Source: Eucommia ulmoides
Lineage: Eukaryota > Streptophyta > Magnoliopsida > Garryales > Eucommiaceae
Direction: 5' to 3'
Assembly: GCA_016647705.1 (NCBI GenBank)
Contig: CM028335.1
Coordinates: 1,736,001-1,800,000 of the forward strand
DNA length: 64,000 nt
Shown here: piece by piece, positions 28,597 to 41,696 of the stretch
Position numbering within the stretch: the stretch's first letter is position 1
Layout: each line of letters starts with the position of its first letter
Position numbers and translations under genes: made by a program
Notes under the pieces: model-generated
Databases searched by the model: none
What the model was told of the DNA's origin: nothing
The model's input: only the letters and a program-made list of their open reading frames with translations

Positions 28597-31252
28597 AATA
28601 CCTCCAAACTTGGTATTTTGCTATTCCTCGAGTAGAACACCCTAACACTAAATTAAAACTATTCTAATTAACTAACAACTAATCTAAAAATGAATAACAT
28701 AACAAAGAAGAAGTATACACATGCGAGTTCCAAATTCAATCGAAGAGACTAAGTTGGTCCTCCTTCAACATCCCTAAATCTGATCAAGTTCGGGAAATAA
28801 TACACACCAAGTGGTGTTCTAGAATTTCAACACTCAATATGAATAAAAACCATTCTAGATCCATTGAAATGTGTGTGTGTGAGAGAGCTCAAATGTATAA
28901 CTAACCAAACTTCAGATTGGATCATTTAGTAGACAAGTTCATGATTTAAACCTTAAAGGATTCAGGAAAACCATACGCTTGACTGGGCTTGACTATCCAC
29001 CAACGTAGGTTCAGACATTCTCAAAGATCAATAGGGCTTGGTTAAGTTTTGGAGAACGACCAAGGGTATCGTATGAATAGAAAATAGCAAATCGTTAAGA
29101 TAAAACGATACCCAAGGTACAAACGCTTGTCGCTATCACTCTCTTATAACCCCACACATTGAAAATACAACCCTGAACAAGAATTTAAGAACGCTGTATT
29201 CATTTGTTGAAAGAAATGAAAATAAAAACTATATTCATATAGTTTTTTTTTTTTAGAAACATTGTCACACCTCCAAACTTATTCGAATTTGTAAAATTTT
29301 AGGGGCGTTAAAAAAGAATGACAAGTGAATACATTAATACTGAACCAATAACAATTCCTCCGAAACCCCAATCACTCACTTCAAGTGCATTAGTCTATGC
29401 AACTTGATTTCACTCGATTTTGACTTTTAGGCTTAGCGATAATAGTTTGAAAAAATGTAATTGGATAGAGTATTGAAACGTGCTCAGAATTGAAAAGATT
29501 ATCGGCTTCAACAGGGTAACAAGGGGTATAAATTTTTCAGGTTAGCTTCAAAGGTTCAAGCGAAAAAAGTGAAGGCCTAAATCATGCCTCCGAAATTACC
29601 TTACCTAAGATTTCGCCTCAAGTCTACCCCAAATCAAGTTCTAGATTCCTCTTTTCTGTCATGAATTTATTACTAAATAATCAACATCAATTCATTCAAA
29701 TAATTATACATTGAGTCCATGCGATCGTGCGATTTAAGGATCATACACACAAAACACACATGACTAGCATTATCCCCGACATCGATATACAATTAAGAGA
29801 TAATTTTCATCATTGGGAAATGGCCCTAGACGAATTCAACAACTCATCAAGCATAAACGACTTCATACGTAAACATTTCTACATTAAATCTAAATACTAA
29901 CATACATATACTAAACTAAGAATTTAAAATGCATAAACAAAAATTTAAATGAAACTTAACCAAAAATTAAAGTTTTACATACAAAAAATATTTTCATCCT
30001 TCACATCTTTCTTTAACAACACAAAACATGATGTACATTCCCCCCAAACTTAAAAAGATGCAGTGTCCTTACTGACTAAGCAGTGAACCCAATAACGGTT
30101 TACAGTAATGACAAGTAAAATTGGGTGTTGACACATACCTAGGGGTTAAGACTTAAAAGTCTCACCCCTTATTGTTCGTTGGGAGGATAGTGATCTTCAC
30201 CACTATCACGTCGGAATGGAAATTGTGGCGGTTGCAAAAGGTGCGGCAGCACATGCCAAAGTGGTCGCACATGAACCTGTGAATTTGATCTTGCGCACAC
30301 ACTAATCACAACGTTTGAATAAAATATAAACATGTAGCATGCAATTTTGTTTCACACAATTTAACAATCCATTAGAAACCTAGTTTATCACCAAAAATCA
30401 AATTGAAATCCCGTAGTGATAAAGAATATCGGGAAAATGGGGGTCTGAAAATTGATTTTTGGTGGATGATTTGGGGTGGAAATCACAAATTTTGTAAAGG
30501 GAAAGATGAATATTTGAGGGTTGGAAACGGTTTGAGAGGATGAAAATGATTTTTTATGGAGTTTTAGAAGTGGTTGTGACGTTTTTGAAAAGCAGGATTG
30601 TTTTAATCAAACAGAGGCCTCACCGCCTTGGCGATGTGAGCGCCTTTTTAAAACCAAAACATTCTGCCGTGTCACCGCCTTTTTAAAAACATAACACTAT
30701 GTTGTTTCACCGTTGCGGCGATGAGACGTTTATGCTGAAAACTTGACATCCTGTATTTTCACCGCTGCGGCAGTGCATCCACGGCTGCGGCGGTGAGTCT
30801 GCTGCTGGATTTTTATTTTTTCTTCAAGTTTTCACGCAACGGCTCCACACCATGCGTTTCCACTTAGCTTGTTCAATGTTTTTAAGTGCGAAACACATCT
30901 CTGATTATCCTCACTCCCTAATTTACCTCCAAACACGCTCCGAGACCAATTCGGTCTCTTAAAAATAAATAATAGCAAAAAATAGGGTAAAACTTGATAC
31001 CCTCGGTTTTGGATAAAAAAAATGTAACTTGCTTGATTTAATGTCCCTAGCTGGACTTGGTTGAGCATTTTTCACCAAAATTCCTCATAGACAAGGAATT
31101 TGGGAATTTTGTTTTTTTCTGTTGGATCATGATTCATGGTATTGAAGTTGGATTATTGTTTCTCTCCTTATCCTTTTCAACGTATACTCGATCTCGGGAT
31201 CAAGAGTCAAGAATTTCAACTTCTTCTACGTTGCATGCACTGTTTGATCACT

Positions 31253-31775
31253 ACTCTAGGCCGCGTGAGTCTTGCCCCAACGTCATCGATTGCACACTAA
31301 CTAACGCCCTCCCAGGTCGTTAGATCGTAACGATGTGTTTACCCGAGTCCGAATACGGGGTTACCTCTCCCGAGTGTCAAATCTCTTATTCTCAAATCCA
31401 ACCCTAATACCTTAACAAGCATATTAAAGTCTTCATAAAATGATAAACATAATCGGATTTAAACACAAACAACCGTTAAGAAAACGTATATTCCTTCAAA
31501 CTAGTATTTACACAACTATATCGATCCCTAACTAATATTTATCTAATCTATCGTGATCTTGACCATATAAGCATTAATACAAGAGATATTCATCATCATT
31601 TACAATAAAATATTAAATTACAAAGAGAGAAATAAAGAGTGAAAGATATAATCTTAAAGTGAAGTGATCCACTGCCGCTAAAGATAGATCTACCAATGTT
31701 TCCTCTTTTCCGGATGATGAATCTCTTCTTCAAGAATGGCCAAGGATCACCTCCTAAGGTTAGGGGCGTCCAACA
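31253..31775 (-). repeat. Extra LTR fragment inside the gypsy element
   Basis: This segment is a direct, diverged copy of 32,255-32,775 in the 5' LTR (GGCCGCGTGAGTCTT, CACACTAACTAACGCCCTCCC, GATGATGAAT). It lies just past the primer site, so the element carries an internal duplicated LTR piece, from nesting or recombination. Confidence 0.8.
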
Positions 31776-31812
31776 GTGTCCAGACCTCCTAAGTTTTTGG
31801 TGCCAAAACTTT

Positions 31813-31830
31813 GTACGACAACGGTGCCAA
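31813..31830 (-). other. Decayed primer-binding site
   Basis: Minus-strand TTGGCACCGTTGTCGTAC resembles the tRNA-Asp complementary site of Tat/Athila elements (consensus TGGCGCCGTTGCCGGGG) with about five changes. A second partial copy of the LTR end plus this site lies immediately next to it (31,795-31,815). Confidence 0.6.
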
Positions 31831-31835
31831 AAACT

Positions 31836-33265
31836 TGTACGGCGATGCGTTTGTTTTGCGCTCGTGTATTGACTACTCGCAAGTGGACGAGGTCTAATTT
31901 TAATATAGTAGATCGTTTAAGATCGAATATCGTTCCCACATGGACGATTTGAATAAGTTGAATACCGCAATTGACATAGTCTCCTATTATCCAGACGGTT
32001 AAATAAATTATTTTAAATTAAACTATTTAAAACTAAACTAAACTACAATTAGTGGGTTAATCCTAATTAAGTTGATTACCTAGGGATTGATTTCGTTCAC
32101 TTAATACGCATTTGATTTCGTTTTAGTTAACAATAACGGAGTTTATGGTATCCCACAATCTTGGTTCTAAAACTCCTCCGCCACCTCTTTCGAGTGTAAG
32201 ATGGAGGAATACGCGATTTCGTGTCAACGCCGAGGTCCCCCTTAACGTTTTAACGACTCTAGGCCGCGTGAGTCTTTCCCTAATGTCACCGATTGCACAC
32301 TAACTAACGCCCTCCCGGGTTGTTAGATCGTAACGATGTGTTTACCCTAGTCCGAATCCAGGGTTATATCTTCCGAGTGTCAAACCCTAGATTCTCAAAT
32401 CCAACCCTAATACCTTAACAAGCATATTGAAGTTGTCATAAAATGATAAACACAATCGAATTTAAAAGCAAACAACTACTAAAGAAACATATATTAAACC
32501 AAACGAATATTTACATAATTACATCGATCCCTAGCTAATATTTATCTAATCTAACATGATATTGGCCATTAGAACTATAAACCAAGAGGTATTTATCATC
32601 ATTTAGAATAAAATATGAAATTACAAAGAGAGAAATAAAGAGAAAAAGATCAAATCTTAAAGTGGAGTGATTCACTATTGCTACAGACCGATCCACCAAT
32701 GTTTCCTCTTCTCCGGATGATGAATATCCTTTTCAAGAATGGCCAAGAATCAAGCTCCTAAAGTTAGGGACGTTCCATGCTCCAAGAGTTCTTAAGGGAA
32801 GTGGGATAATAGGTATTAATAGGCACAAGGTTTCAAAATATCTATTTGCTGTGCAGAGGTCACCGCCTAGGCGGAGGTTAAGTCGGTTAAGATTCTGCCA
32901 TTCCACCGCCTAGGCGGTGGAATCTCCGCTTAAGCAGTGGGACTGCTCCAAAGTTTCTGCCTCTTCTTTGCCTAGGTGGTGGAATTTCTGCCTAGGCTGA
33001 GAGACTACTCATATTTTAAGCATCCTCTGCATTCTCACTGCCTCGGCGGTGGATTCCTGGCTACAGCGGTGGCTCTGGTAATATTGAAACCTTGTTTCTT
33101 CATTATTTCTTTACTGGTTTCCCACCGTTTTCGCTCGTTTGTCGCTTGTTTGCGTCTCTACACCTGAATTACATAAAAACAAACTAAAAACCAATTAAAT
33201 ATTACTAAAACACTCGAAAACTATCAAATCCGATTTAGAAGTAGATAGGTATTTTACACCTATCA
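31836..33265 (-). repeat. 5' LTR of the Tat/Athila-like element
   Basis: About 1,430 bp with TG...CA ends on the minus strand. It carries several palindromic CCGCCTAGGCGGTGG and CGCCTCGGCGGTGG-like motifs between 32,865 and 33,080. Confidence 0.7.
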
Positions 33266-33420
33266 GGTGGGCAGTATATAAACCCGCTAGTCGATCCGAT
33301 GTTAAGGAATTACATCGGATTTCAACCGAGCAGATAGGTATTTTACACCTATCAGGTGGGCAGTATATAAACCCGCTAGTCGATCCGATGTTAAGGAATT
33401 ACATCGGATTTCAAACAAGC
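33243..33420 (+). repeat. 89-bp tandem duplication across the LTR/Y junction
   Basis: Two adjacent 89-bp units each contain the LTR end AGATAGGTATTTTACACC followed by block-Y sequence GGTGGGCAGTATATAAACCC. Because the unit spans the boundary, the duplication happened after the retroelement joined this part of block Y. Confidence 0.85.
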
Positions 33421-33683
33421 AGACCAAAAAATATTATATAGTCAATCAGGTTTGGCGGGTGCGGATCGGGCAGTGGTAGCGGGTGGGTCAGCTTTCCGGA
33501 TTCATGTGCACATGTCTAGGTGTAACTCACTGGAAAAACTCGATTTTGTCACTTTTATGAAAAAGTGTAATTCATGAACTTTTGAAAAGTTATTGAAGTT
33601 TTTATTGTAATGACTATATTACTTTTAACAATTTAAAATAAATAAATAACTAAAACTTAAAATACATAAATGTGACTTTAATT

Positions 33684-33687
<4 letters not shown>

Positions 33688-33733
<46 letters not shown>
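33688..33733. repeat. (TA)n microsatellite
   Basis: Uninterrupted TA dinucleotides of about 22 units; absent in the other Y copies. Confidence 0.95.
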
Positions 33734-33741
<8 letters not shown>

Positions 33742-33879
33742 TTTATCTTTTTACATTAACATCCCCATTTAAACAAATATATTTTTTTCACTCTTTTCTT
33801 TTTCAACAAATTAAAAAAAAATGGGATGGTGGGTGGGTTGGGGTGAGATGGATTAAAAGTTTAAATGTATTTTTTTTTT

Positions 33880-33889
33880 TTTTTTTAAA
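33880..33889 (+). other. Empty target site of the eS28 Pack-MULE
   Basis: The single TTTTTTTAAA here, between AAAGTTTAAATGTA and TGGGGGTAAAAAGTC, corresponds to the duplicated 10-bp site flanking the Pack-MULE in the left and right Y copies. Confidence 0.85.
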
Positions 33890-35130
33890 TGGGGGTAAAA
33901 AGTCTTTTTCTTAATGGCGGTGGTAGTGATTTTTTTTTTTTTTTTTTAAAACTAAGTGAATAAAAAATATATATATTTTTTAAATAAGATAAGAACATTT
34001 ATGTCCTTTTTTTTCTCAAAAAAAAAATTTAAATGGATTGACTGAATTTTTCAAATAATACGGGAGGTTTATCATAAAATGATAGGGGAGGTAAGTGATA
34101 AATATTAATTTATAAATTTAAATAAGGGTAAATTGCCTTTTATCCCTTATACTTTATCTAATTATCATTTTATTCCCTCCACTTCAAAAACTACATTTTA
34201 CCGACTTCTACTTTTGTGCAAAGTGAGAAATTATATTTTTTTTTTCCATTTAAATTAATGGAATATGATTAAAAATAGATGAAATTAAATTTTCTATCCA
34301 ATTTTTGGATGAAATAGGCAAACTTATCCCATAATTTTAATTTTAATTAATTTTTAAAAAATATTTATGATAAAAATGAATCAAAATTAAAATAAAGGGA
34401 CAGTTTCGTCTATGACATCCAAAATTAGGATGAAAATTTTAACTCCATACATTTTTAAACATATTCCGTTTAGTCTAAAAAGGGAAAAAAAAGTTTTTTT
34501 TTTTTTTTCCAAAAGTAAAAACAGTGTAATTTTTGAAGTGGAGAAACAATAAAGTGTTTTACCCTTCTAATAATTGGTGCATGCATATAATTCATATCAT
34601 TGATTGATGAACAATGTCTCAAGATTATGTCATTCTAGAGTTACATTTTATGATTTTACTCCTCTCCATTTGCATTTGCTACACTTTATCTATTTCTATT
34701 TATAAATAAAGTTAGAAACTATATTTTTCCGTTTAAATTAATGGAATACGATTAAAAATTAATAAAATTAATTTTTTAATCCAATTTTTTTGTTAAAATA
34801 GATAGAATTATCCATTTATGTTAATTTTAATTTAATTTTTAAAATATTTATGATAAAAAAAATTAAATCAAAATTAAGATAAATGGACAATTTCGTTTAT
34901 GTTATTCAAAAAAATGATGAAAATTTTAATTAACTCCATATATTTTTAGGCATCTTAGGTTAATTTAAATAGAAAAAATTTATTTCCTCACTCTGTTTAA
35001 AAATAGAAGTAAGTTAAGTGTAACTTTTTGAAATGGATGGATATAAAATAATAATTAAACAAAATAAAAGGGGATAAAAGGCAATTTACTCTTCTAATAA
35101 TTAGTGCATGCATATAATTCTTATCATTGT

Positions 35131-35948
35131 TTCAAGATTATGTCATTCAAGAGGCAGAACCCCCCCCACCCCCATGTGAAGATGACTATTGGGGTGAAGT
35201 CACTTAGATCTTCCAATAATTATGTATAATTTTCACTTTTTTGGAAATGTTTTATCAGGTAGAAGATTTTTTATTTTATTTTATTTTTAATTTGCTTGTA
35301 CGTATACTCTTGCTTATGTAGTTGCATTGCAGATGAAAGATGATTCAGTGCATCTTGACAGCTTGGCTATGAAAAAAAAAATCGAGATTTTGTTAGTGCA
35401 TTTCCACCCCAAATAGCCACTTACGTTTTGACTAATACAAAATACTACTTTGCCTCATGAATAACGTTTTGACTAATACAAATATGAAATTATACCCCAA
35501 CCATGTCATCCAAATGAATTAGTTATTAAAATTTTAATTTTAATTTTGACTAAAAAATCATTTACCTGACCAATTCTGACCAATTTTTGGCTAATCTCTC
35601 CACTATAGGTAGAAATGCCTGTGGAAATAACTATCAAGTAAAGTAGATGGAATGACATAATTTTTAAGTTTGGTTATTTGACTCATGGAATGACTAGTGA
35701 GTTGAAGTTGCTCTTATTGTCATGCATATACTGAAATCATCATGTGGTCATCGGCAAACAACTTCACCTCACGACTCTTTTAATTTTTTCAATACAATGT
35801 ATAATTTTTTTGCCAATTTTTTTGTGATTAATTTAATATTTAAAAACTTAAAAATTTCTATGCGTTCATTTCTAATTTCATCCAATTTCAAAGTACTAAA
35901 CACTACTTTAAATTTTGAAATGTCGGTTAAATTATTAGATGTATTATG

Positions 35949-36014
<66 letters not shown>

Positions 36015-36570
36015 AAGTTAGAGGTTAATGGTCTGTTTGGGTGCGGTGTTTAATTTCAATAAAGAATTTGTAAAATTTTCTTAAAAGAAAAATTTATAAA
36101 ACACCATCTCTTAAAATCTCTCTTCTGATTCAAAATCGTGGAGTATATTTGACATCGAATCTAAAGGATCTACTACTGGAAAAAATGAGAGTAAGAGGAA
36201 GAGAGACATATGGATGGAGTATATATCCTCTTTGTTGACTATAATTGATGAACTCAGTTATCTCCCAAAAAGTACCGCAGACGTCTCGAGGTTTCCCGTG
36301 TGTCTAACATTTCACCACCAAGGCATCTTGCCGTCGGTGTTCTTTCCTAGTTAGACACCTTTCATTGTTCCGACTCAGGATGAACGCTGACTGTGCTTAA
36401 ATCATGCAAGTCGGACTTCTCGAAAATGGACATAAATGTAGCGTTTTGGTAACACAAATCGAAGATTAATTTAGAACTGGAATTTGAATTGGAAATGAAC
36501 GCATATACGTTGTTGTTCGTTTCTAATTTCAATTCCAAGGTTCAAATTCTGTGAAATCAAACACTACCTA
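35131..36570. other. Single-copy non-coding DNA
   Basis: No gene recognised. A long TA microsatellite occupies 35,949-36,012. The stretch 36,250-36,430 is less AT-rich but has no usable frame. Confidence 0.55.
35949..36012. repeat. (TA)n microsatellite
   Basis: About 32 uninterrupted TA units. Confidence 0.95.
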
Positions 36571-37665
36571 ATTAGGTAGTGTTTGGCAGCACAAAATTGG
36601 AATTGCAATTCTATGTAATTAGAATTCATTAGAATTGTAATGCCATAACATTAGAATTCCACTGTTTAGTACGTTGGAATTCAATTATAATTTCTTAATT
36701 CTAATTCTAATTCCATCATTTCGATTATTAAATCATTCATTTATAATTCCATTATAACTACCATTATTATTTAATTATGAATCGTAGCAAAATTTGATAG
36801 AAAAAAAATACATTTCACACTTTTTTTTTGACTTTCTACGCAAAAAATAATGACACTCATAGAAGCATTGGGTTTTTTCTTATGTTTTTTATTTTTTTTA
36901 CTTTTATTCTGTATTTTTTATTTTTCATTTTAATTCTGTATTTTTTAAAATTTTTACTTTTAATTTTGGTATGGTATTTGTATAAAAAAATAAAAGTAAA
37001 AATCTAGAAGAAATGCAAAAAACAAAAAACTAAAAATAGGATTTGAAAAAAAAAAAAAATTAAAGAAAACAAAAAAACAAAAGAAAGAAAGACAGATTTT
37101 TTTCTTTTGTGTTTTTAAATTTAATTATTTTTTGTTTTCTAATTTTTTACTTTTATTTTTCTCAATAAACACTATATACCAAAAAAAAAAAAAAAAAAAA
37201 AAACGGAAAAAAAGTTTAAAAAAAGGTAAAAAACAAGCGAGAAAGATAGACTAAAAAACAAAAAAGAAAAAAAAATATGTTGAACGTTGTTTTTTTAACA
37301 AAATGTGATAAGAAATGTCTCGGGTATTTTTGTGAAATGATAGGGGTGTCTCATGTATAAACTCAATACAAAACCATTCATTTTACAAAAATATTTTTGA
37401 CCCAATTTTTAAAGAATTGAATTTGTAATTCTTCGTTTAGGTCCTAGAATTCAAGTTAATAAGGAATTCGACTCCATAGAATTATAAATGAAAACAGAAT
37501 GTAGGGTTTATCCTTTAAAAAAAACATTCCAAGGATTCTTTACTTGAGAATGGCATGGGGCTTTCCGAGATGGTGACTAGTGATTCCAAGGAACATCATG
37601 AAAAGAAAAAGTTGATGTACTTCAACCCTTTCACCGTGATGAATAAAGGTAGAGTTAGTTCATTA

Positions 37666-37765
37666 GGGCATGTTTGGTTCTCTAAATTATCCTATTATTC
37701 ATTCGAACAAAGATACGTTTCGTTAGTTAATTTAAGTGTCTTTAATTCTTTCAACCAAACGCGCC
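37666..37765. mobile_element. Tourist-like (PIF/Harbinger) MITE, 100 bp
   Basis: Begins GGGCATGTTTGGTT and ends AACCAAACGCGCC, imperfect inverted ends, with a TTA duplication at 37663-37665 and 37766-37768. The termini and 3-bp target are those of PIF/Harbinger-derived MITEs. Confidence 0.75.
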
Positions 37766-38074
37766 TTAGTGTTTCAACCTGTTACCACTCTACTTTATTA
37801 CTTAATTAAAAAAAAAACGAAAAAAAATAAATCTGCTTTATTGCCTTTGCTTTTTTGATTCTTCTTGCTTCTGCTAGTGTCATGAAGGGGAAAAAAAACT
37901 TTATTTTCCTTTCAACATTTTATTACTCTTTTCATGTTTACAAAAGCTTTGCCAGACTGATGCAATCTTTTTAAGCAAACTTTGATGTAAAACTAATAAT
38001 TTAGGCGTTTAGCGTTTACGGTTTGGTAACATCTTTTTTAGATAATTTTGTGCTACAAAACTCTTGTTAAGCAA

Positions 38075-38079
<5 letters not shown>

Positions 38080-38138
<59 letters not shown>
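38080..38138. repeat. (TA)n microsatellite
   Basis: About 29 TA units, with a second shorter tract at 38,210-38,240. The open frames across it are only Tyr-Ile repeats. Confidence 0.95.
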
Positions 38139-38141
<3 letters not shown>

Positions 38142-38208
38142 ACTTTTTTACTTTTTTTGAATCATAATAGTAGGGAAAAATTGAAAGTAATAATCTTGAA
38201 AACAAAAT

Positions 38209-38241
<33 letters not shown>

Positions 38242-38640
38242 CATTTAAAAACAAAAAATGAATTAAAAAATAAAAATAGAAATAAAACAATTTTTTTTTT
38301 AAATGTAATTTTTTTATGTTTTTTATTTTCTAGTTTTTTACTTTTTTATTTTTTATATAAACACCATATACACAAAATAAAAATAAAACAAGTAAAATAA
38401 AAAAAATATTGAACAGAAACAGACAATTATAAAAATAAAAAATAGAAAACAAAAGATAGGAGAAAGAATAGAAAATAAAAAAATATATATAAAAATTAAA
38501 ATAAAAACATAAGAAAAGAATATATAATTACAAGCGTATTTTTTTCAATAAAATTTGGCAAGAGATGTCTAGCGTATTATGAAAATAATAAGAGTGGTCC
38601 TAGTATTTGTCAAAATGTTAACTAGGAAGTATTCATATAA

Positions 38641-40720
38641 ATGATCTTTTTACTACCAAAAAAATTTATAAATGATTGGAAAAAATATAATTACTTTTTA
38701 CTTTTTGAAAAAAAATTTAAAAATTATATTCATATATATTTTTATTTTTATAAGTATTTTTATGTGCAAAATAAACAATAAAATATGTTTGGATATTGAA
38801 TTAACATAAAAATAAAGGGAAAAAGAACTCGGAGATCCAACTTCTCATAGAAGAAAACTTTCTGAGATTGAAACAAAAAGTTGTAACATTTATTTTTGGG
38901 GTTTAGACGCTTTGAACACCTTAAGTTTTATTAAACTCTCATTTTGATCATCATAGTTTTAATTTGAACATACAACATCTTAAAGTTTCTTAGTCATTCC
39001 ACTACATTTGAAGTCATTAATCACTATCCCCACTAAATTTTTTGATGAGGAACAGTCAGTTGCCATGCACTTGACCGTTTTAAGAGGTTTATAATCAATT
39101 ACAGTCTCCGTCCTTGAATTTCCTCCCATTCCTCTTGGACTTGGAAATATACATAGAACATTATATATATATAAAATTAAATTGGAAATTTGTGAGGAAA
39201 AAAGAGGTTTCAGATAACCAGAAAGTCCCTTAAAAAATAGTCAGGTGCACGACAGTTGACTGTTGTTGTCCAAAAGTGTAATGGAGTTATTGATCTGGAC
39301 TGAAATGGGATGATAATGGAACTTTAGGGGTATAAAATATCAAAATCCCTTTACTTTGAAAAGAATTGATAACTACCGCAATGGTAAGTAAAATTTGGGG
39401 GGATCTTGTGACATTATCATTCTAATTGTTAACATTAAGGATTGCACTCTCACAGAATTCTAATTGTTATAGTTTTTATTTTTTGTCCATACCAATTTAA
39501 ATTGCCACTTTGACTAATCATCTTCTAGAGAGATCTTGAAGAGACGCAGTTCCCTATATCGGTATGATATATTCAAAATTAAATTCAAAATTAAAATTTT
39601 GAAATGCTAGTTAAGAGAGTAATGTTAACATTGCTTGACAAGGAAATGTAGTACTTACTCTTACCGACCAGACTAACATGTAGTGTGATATATATATGTA
39701 TATATGTATTCAGATTTTTTTAGCCAAGACCTTTTTTTTAAATATTTTTTCATTAAGAATTAATTTGAGGAGAATGCATGATCTAGATGAATTGATAAAA
39801 TGTTTAGGTGATTGGAATGAGTTGATAAAATATTTAGGAGGGACCTACTAAAAGAAATTCACACTTCGCTGATTGAGTTTAATTACATTTTATAGTATGT
39901 ATATATGTACTTTATTACTTAATTTTTTATTATTTACTATTTTTAACACTTATAAATTTAATCCATATAATGACTTTTAGCCACAAAAAATTCATAATAT
40001 TTTTTATAAATTTGAATAATATATTTTTTTAATGGTCATATATTTTAATTAAAAACAATAATTATTAGGCTTGCAATTTCGGTGAAGAATCAGCCTCCGT
40101 AAGACTTGGATTATGTCTTATTTTTTGAATTTTAAATAAATATTTGTCAATTTTTTTCCATGTTTTCTTTTACTTCTTCAATCAAGTTATAATAATAATA
40201 ATAATAGACTCCAAAGTCCTCAACATTAATCTAATAATTATTATACTGGCAATCTTATATCTTGTGTTTTAAATTGAGTATAAATCTTTTAATTAAGGTT
40301 TGCATCATCGGCCGACATCACCTTCTGTCGCCACTTGTCTCTCCCGCTGTCAAACCTCAAGCCTTCGACTGCCGACCGTCAATTTGTTTTTAGTTACATG
40401 TAACTATTTTTTAATGTATTTTAGTCATATTATATTATATGTTTTAGTGAATTTTTCAATTATATTCATATAATTTTTTGACAACTCGGAAAAAAAAGAA
40501 GAAAAAAGTGAAATGTAATACAGGTTGAGAATGATCATGATTCACTTCAATATTTAAGAATACAACAACAATAACTAAGCCTTTGTCCTACTTAAGTAAG
40601 GTCAACTATTCGTTTACGCTATAATAAACGATCAAGGACCATCTCCTTAATGAGTCAGGTCTTCAATTTATAAGAATATTCACTTAATATGAGTAATTTA
40701 AAAAAAAATACAAATCTCTT

Positions 40721-40774
<54 letters not shown>

Positions 40775-41082
40775 TATTTTGTTATAATCTTAAAATTTGC
40801 AATTCACTATTCATTCAATCCACCCAATAGAGTAATTTTTTAAAAAATCCAACAATTTTTTCAAAAGTTTAAAAATCACTTTATGTCATAAATGTTACTG
40901 TAATTTTTTATATGAAAAAATTATAGTCACTTTTATGTTGTACAGTAAATTTGATTTTTTTTTTTTTAAAAATAGTGTAGTGTGTTGACTACGTGGACTA
41001 AACTTTTATATTCGTGGACGGTTCACCAAAAATCTTTTTTTATTTGATCCCTCTAAATTTAAATTTACCGTGGGTATAATTT
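38641..41082. other. Single-copy non-coding DNA
   Basis: No protein domain seen. The part 38,880-39,360 has weakly matching ends (TTAAAGTTTCTTAGTCATTCC versus the reverse of GGATGATAATGGAACTTTAG) and may be a decayed foldback element. A CA/TA microsatellite lies at 40,723-40,774. Confidence 0.5.
40723..40774. repeat. (CA)n(TA)n microsatellite
   Basis: About 18 CA units followed by TA units. Confidence 0.95.
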
Positions 41083-41453
41083 AGGGTTAATTACACTTTG
41101 TCTTTTGTGATTTGACCAAATTATACTTTATACTCTTGTGGTATTTTTGTCATCAGTTACTCTCATATGATTCAAAATCAACTGCATTTGTTAAATATTT
41201 AACAAAAACACATAAAATAACAAAATTATTTTTATATCTGAAATTGCTCTCCAAAAAAGGGGCAAACGACTGATCCACCCGAGATATAAATATCAATTGA
41301 TATTAAATAAATCATTAATTTAACCTTTTGAGGTTTGGCGGTTAACGTTGTATTTTAGTCTGAATTGACCATAGGGATGAGTGGTGACGAAACACTTTAG
41401 GAAAATAAAGTGCAATTAATCAAACTATAGAGGAAAAAAATGTAATTAACCCT
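41083..41453. mobile_element. Foldback MITE, GGGTTAATTACA family (decayed)
   Basis: Begins AGGGTTAATTACACTTTGTC and ends AAAAATGTAATTAACCCT, inverted ends of the same type as 21271-21501. It is longer and more diverged inside. It lies about 240 bp upstream of the DUF761 start. Confidence 0.7.
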
Positions 41454-41633
41454 ATAATCGATTTGTTTATGCTGAAAAACATGCATTGCATGACAATCAT
41501 AAGGCAAAGTCCTCGTCTAGTGTGAAGCCCCTATCTACCCCCCACCCCACAAGGAAGTAGTCTTACTATGCAAAGTAGTTGGCAATTTACATAATTTACC
41601 TACTATCCAATGGCAATTTGGTAATCAATCCCC

Positions 41634-41642
41634 TTTATAAAT
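41634..41642 (+). promoter_or_regulatory. TATA box of the DUF761 gene
   Basis: TTTATAAAT lies 55-63 bp before the ATG at 41697, giving room for a leader of about 30 nt ending in an A-rich stretch. Confidence 0.6.
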
Positions 41643-41696
41643 TCACACAAACAACACTTGAACATTGCCCCCACACAAAAAGAAAGCAAAAAAAAG

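Larger units (their letters stand above)
25332..33265 (-). mobile_element. Decayed Tat/Athila-like gypsy LTR element with nested solo LTR
   Basis: On the minus strand the 5' LTR (33265-31836) begins TGATAGGTGTAAAA and ends near CGTACA. It is followed by TTTTTGGCACCGTTGTCG, a decayed form of the tRNA-Asp type TGGCGCCGTTGCCGGGG site. The 3' LTR begins at 28596 after a purine-rich AGTTTGGAGGTATT, is split by a younger insertion, and is truncated at 25,332. The internal part of about 3 kb has no gag, protease, RT or integrase frame that I can see. It contains phrases typical of such elements (CCCCCCAAACTTAAAAAG at about 30,040). No target duplication survives. Confidence 0.7.
33266..35130 (+). 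repeat. Third, partial copy of block Y
   Basis: Direct match to about 11,390-11,889 joined to 13,431-13,680 and then 15,210-16,560. It shows TATAAACCCGCTAGTC, the GATGTTAAGGAATTACATCGG box, the GGGATGGTGGGTGGGTTGGG stretch and foldback MITEs. It lacks both gene-capturing elements found in the left Y copy. A TA microsatellite (33,688-33,733) is expanded here. Confidence 0.85.
36571..38640. repeat. A/T-homopolymer-rich low-complexity region
   Basis: Alternating long A and T tracts form inverted pairs, for example TTTTTACTTTTATT-type tracts facing AATAAAAGTAAAAA near 36,890-37,000. A second related stretch with TATAAACACCATATAC lies at 38,280-38,640. Two TA microsatellites (38,080-38,138 and 38,210-38,240) and one MITE (37666-37765) interrupt it. 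No gene. Confidence 0.6.

Noticed and set aside
28620..31250. Possible pol domains in the gypsy interior
   Set aside because: No reverse transcriptase, RNase H or integrase motif was found on either strand by eye; many stops.
37555..37809. 80-codon frame starting MGLSEMVTSD
   Set aside because: Its second half is the MITE at 37666-37765, and the first half has no recognisable family.
38053..38261. Tyr-Ile repeat frames
   Set aside because: Translation of TA microsatellites.
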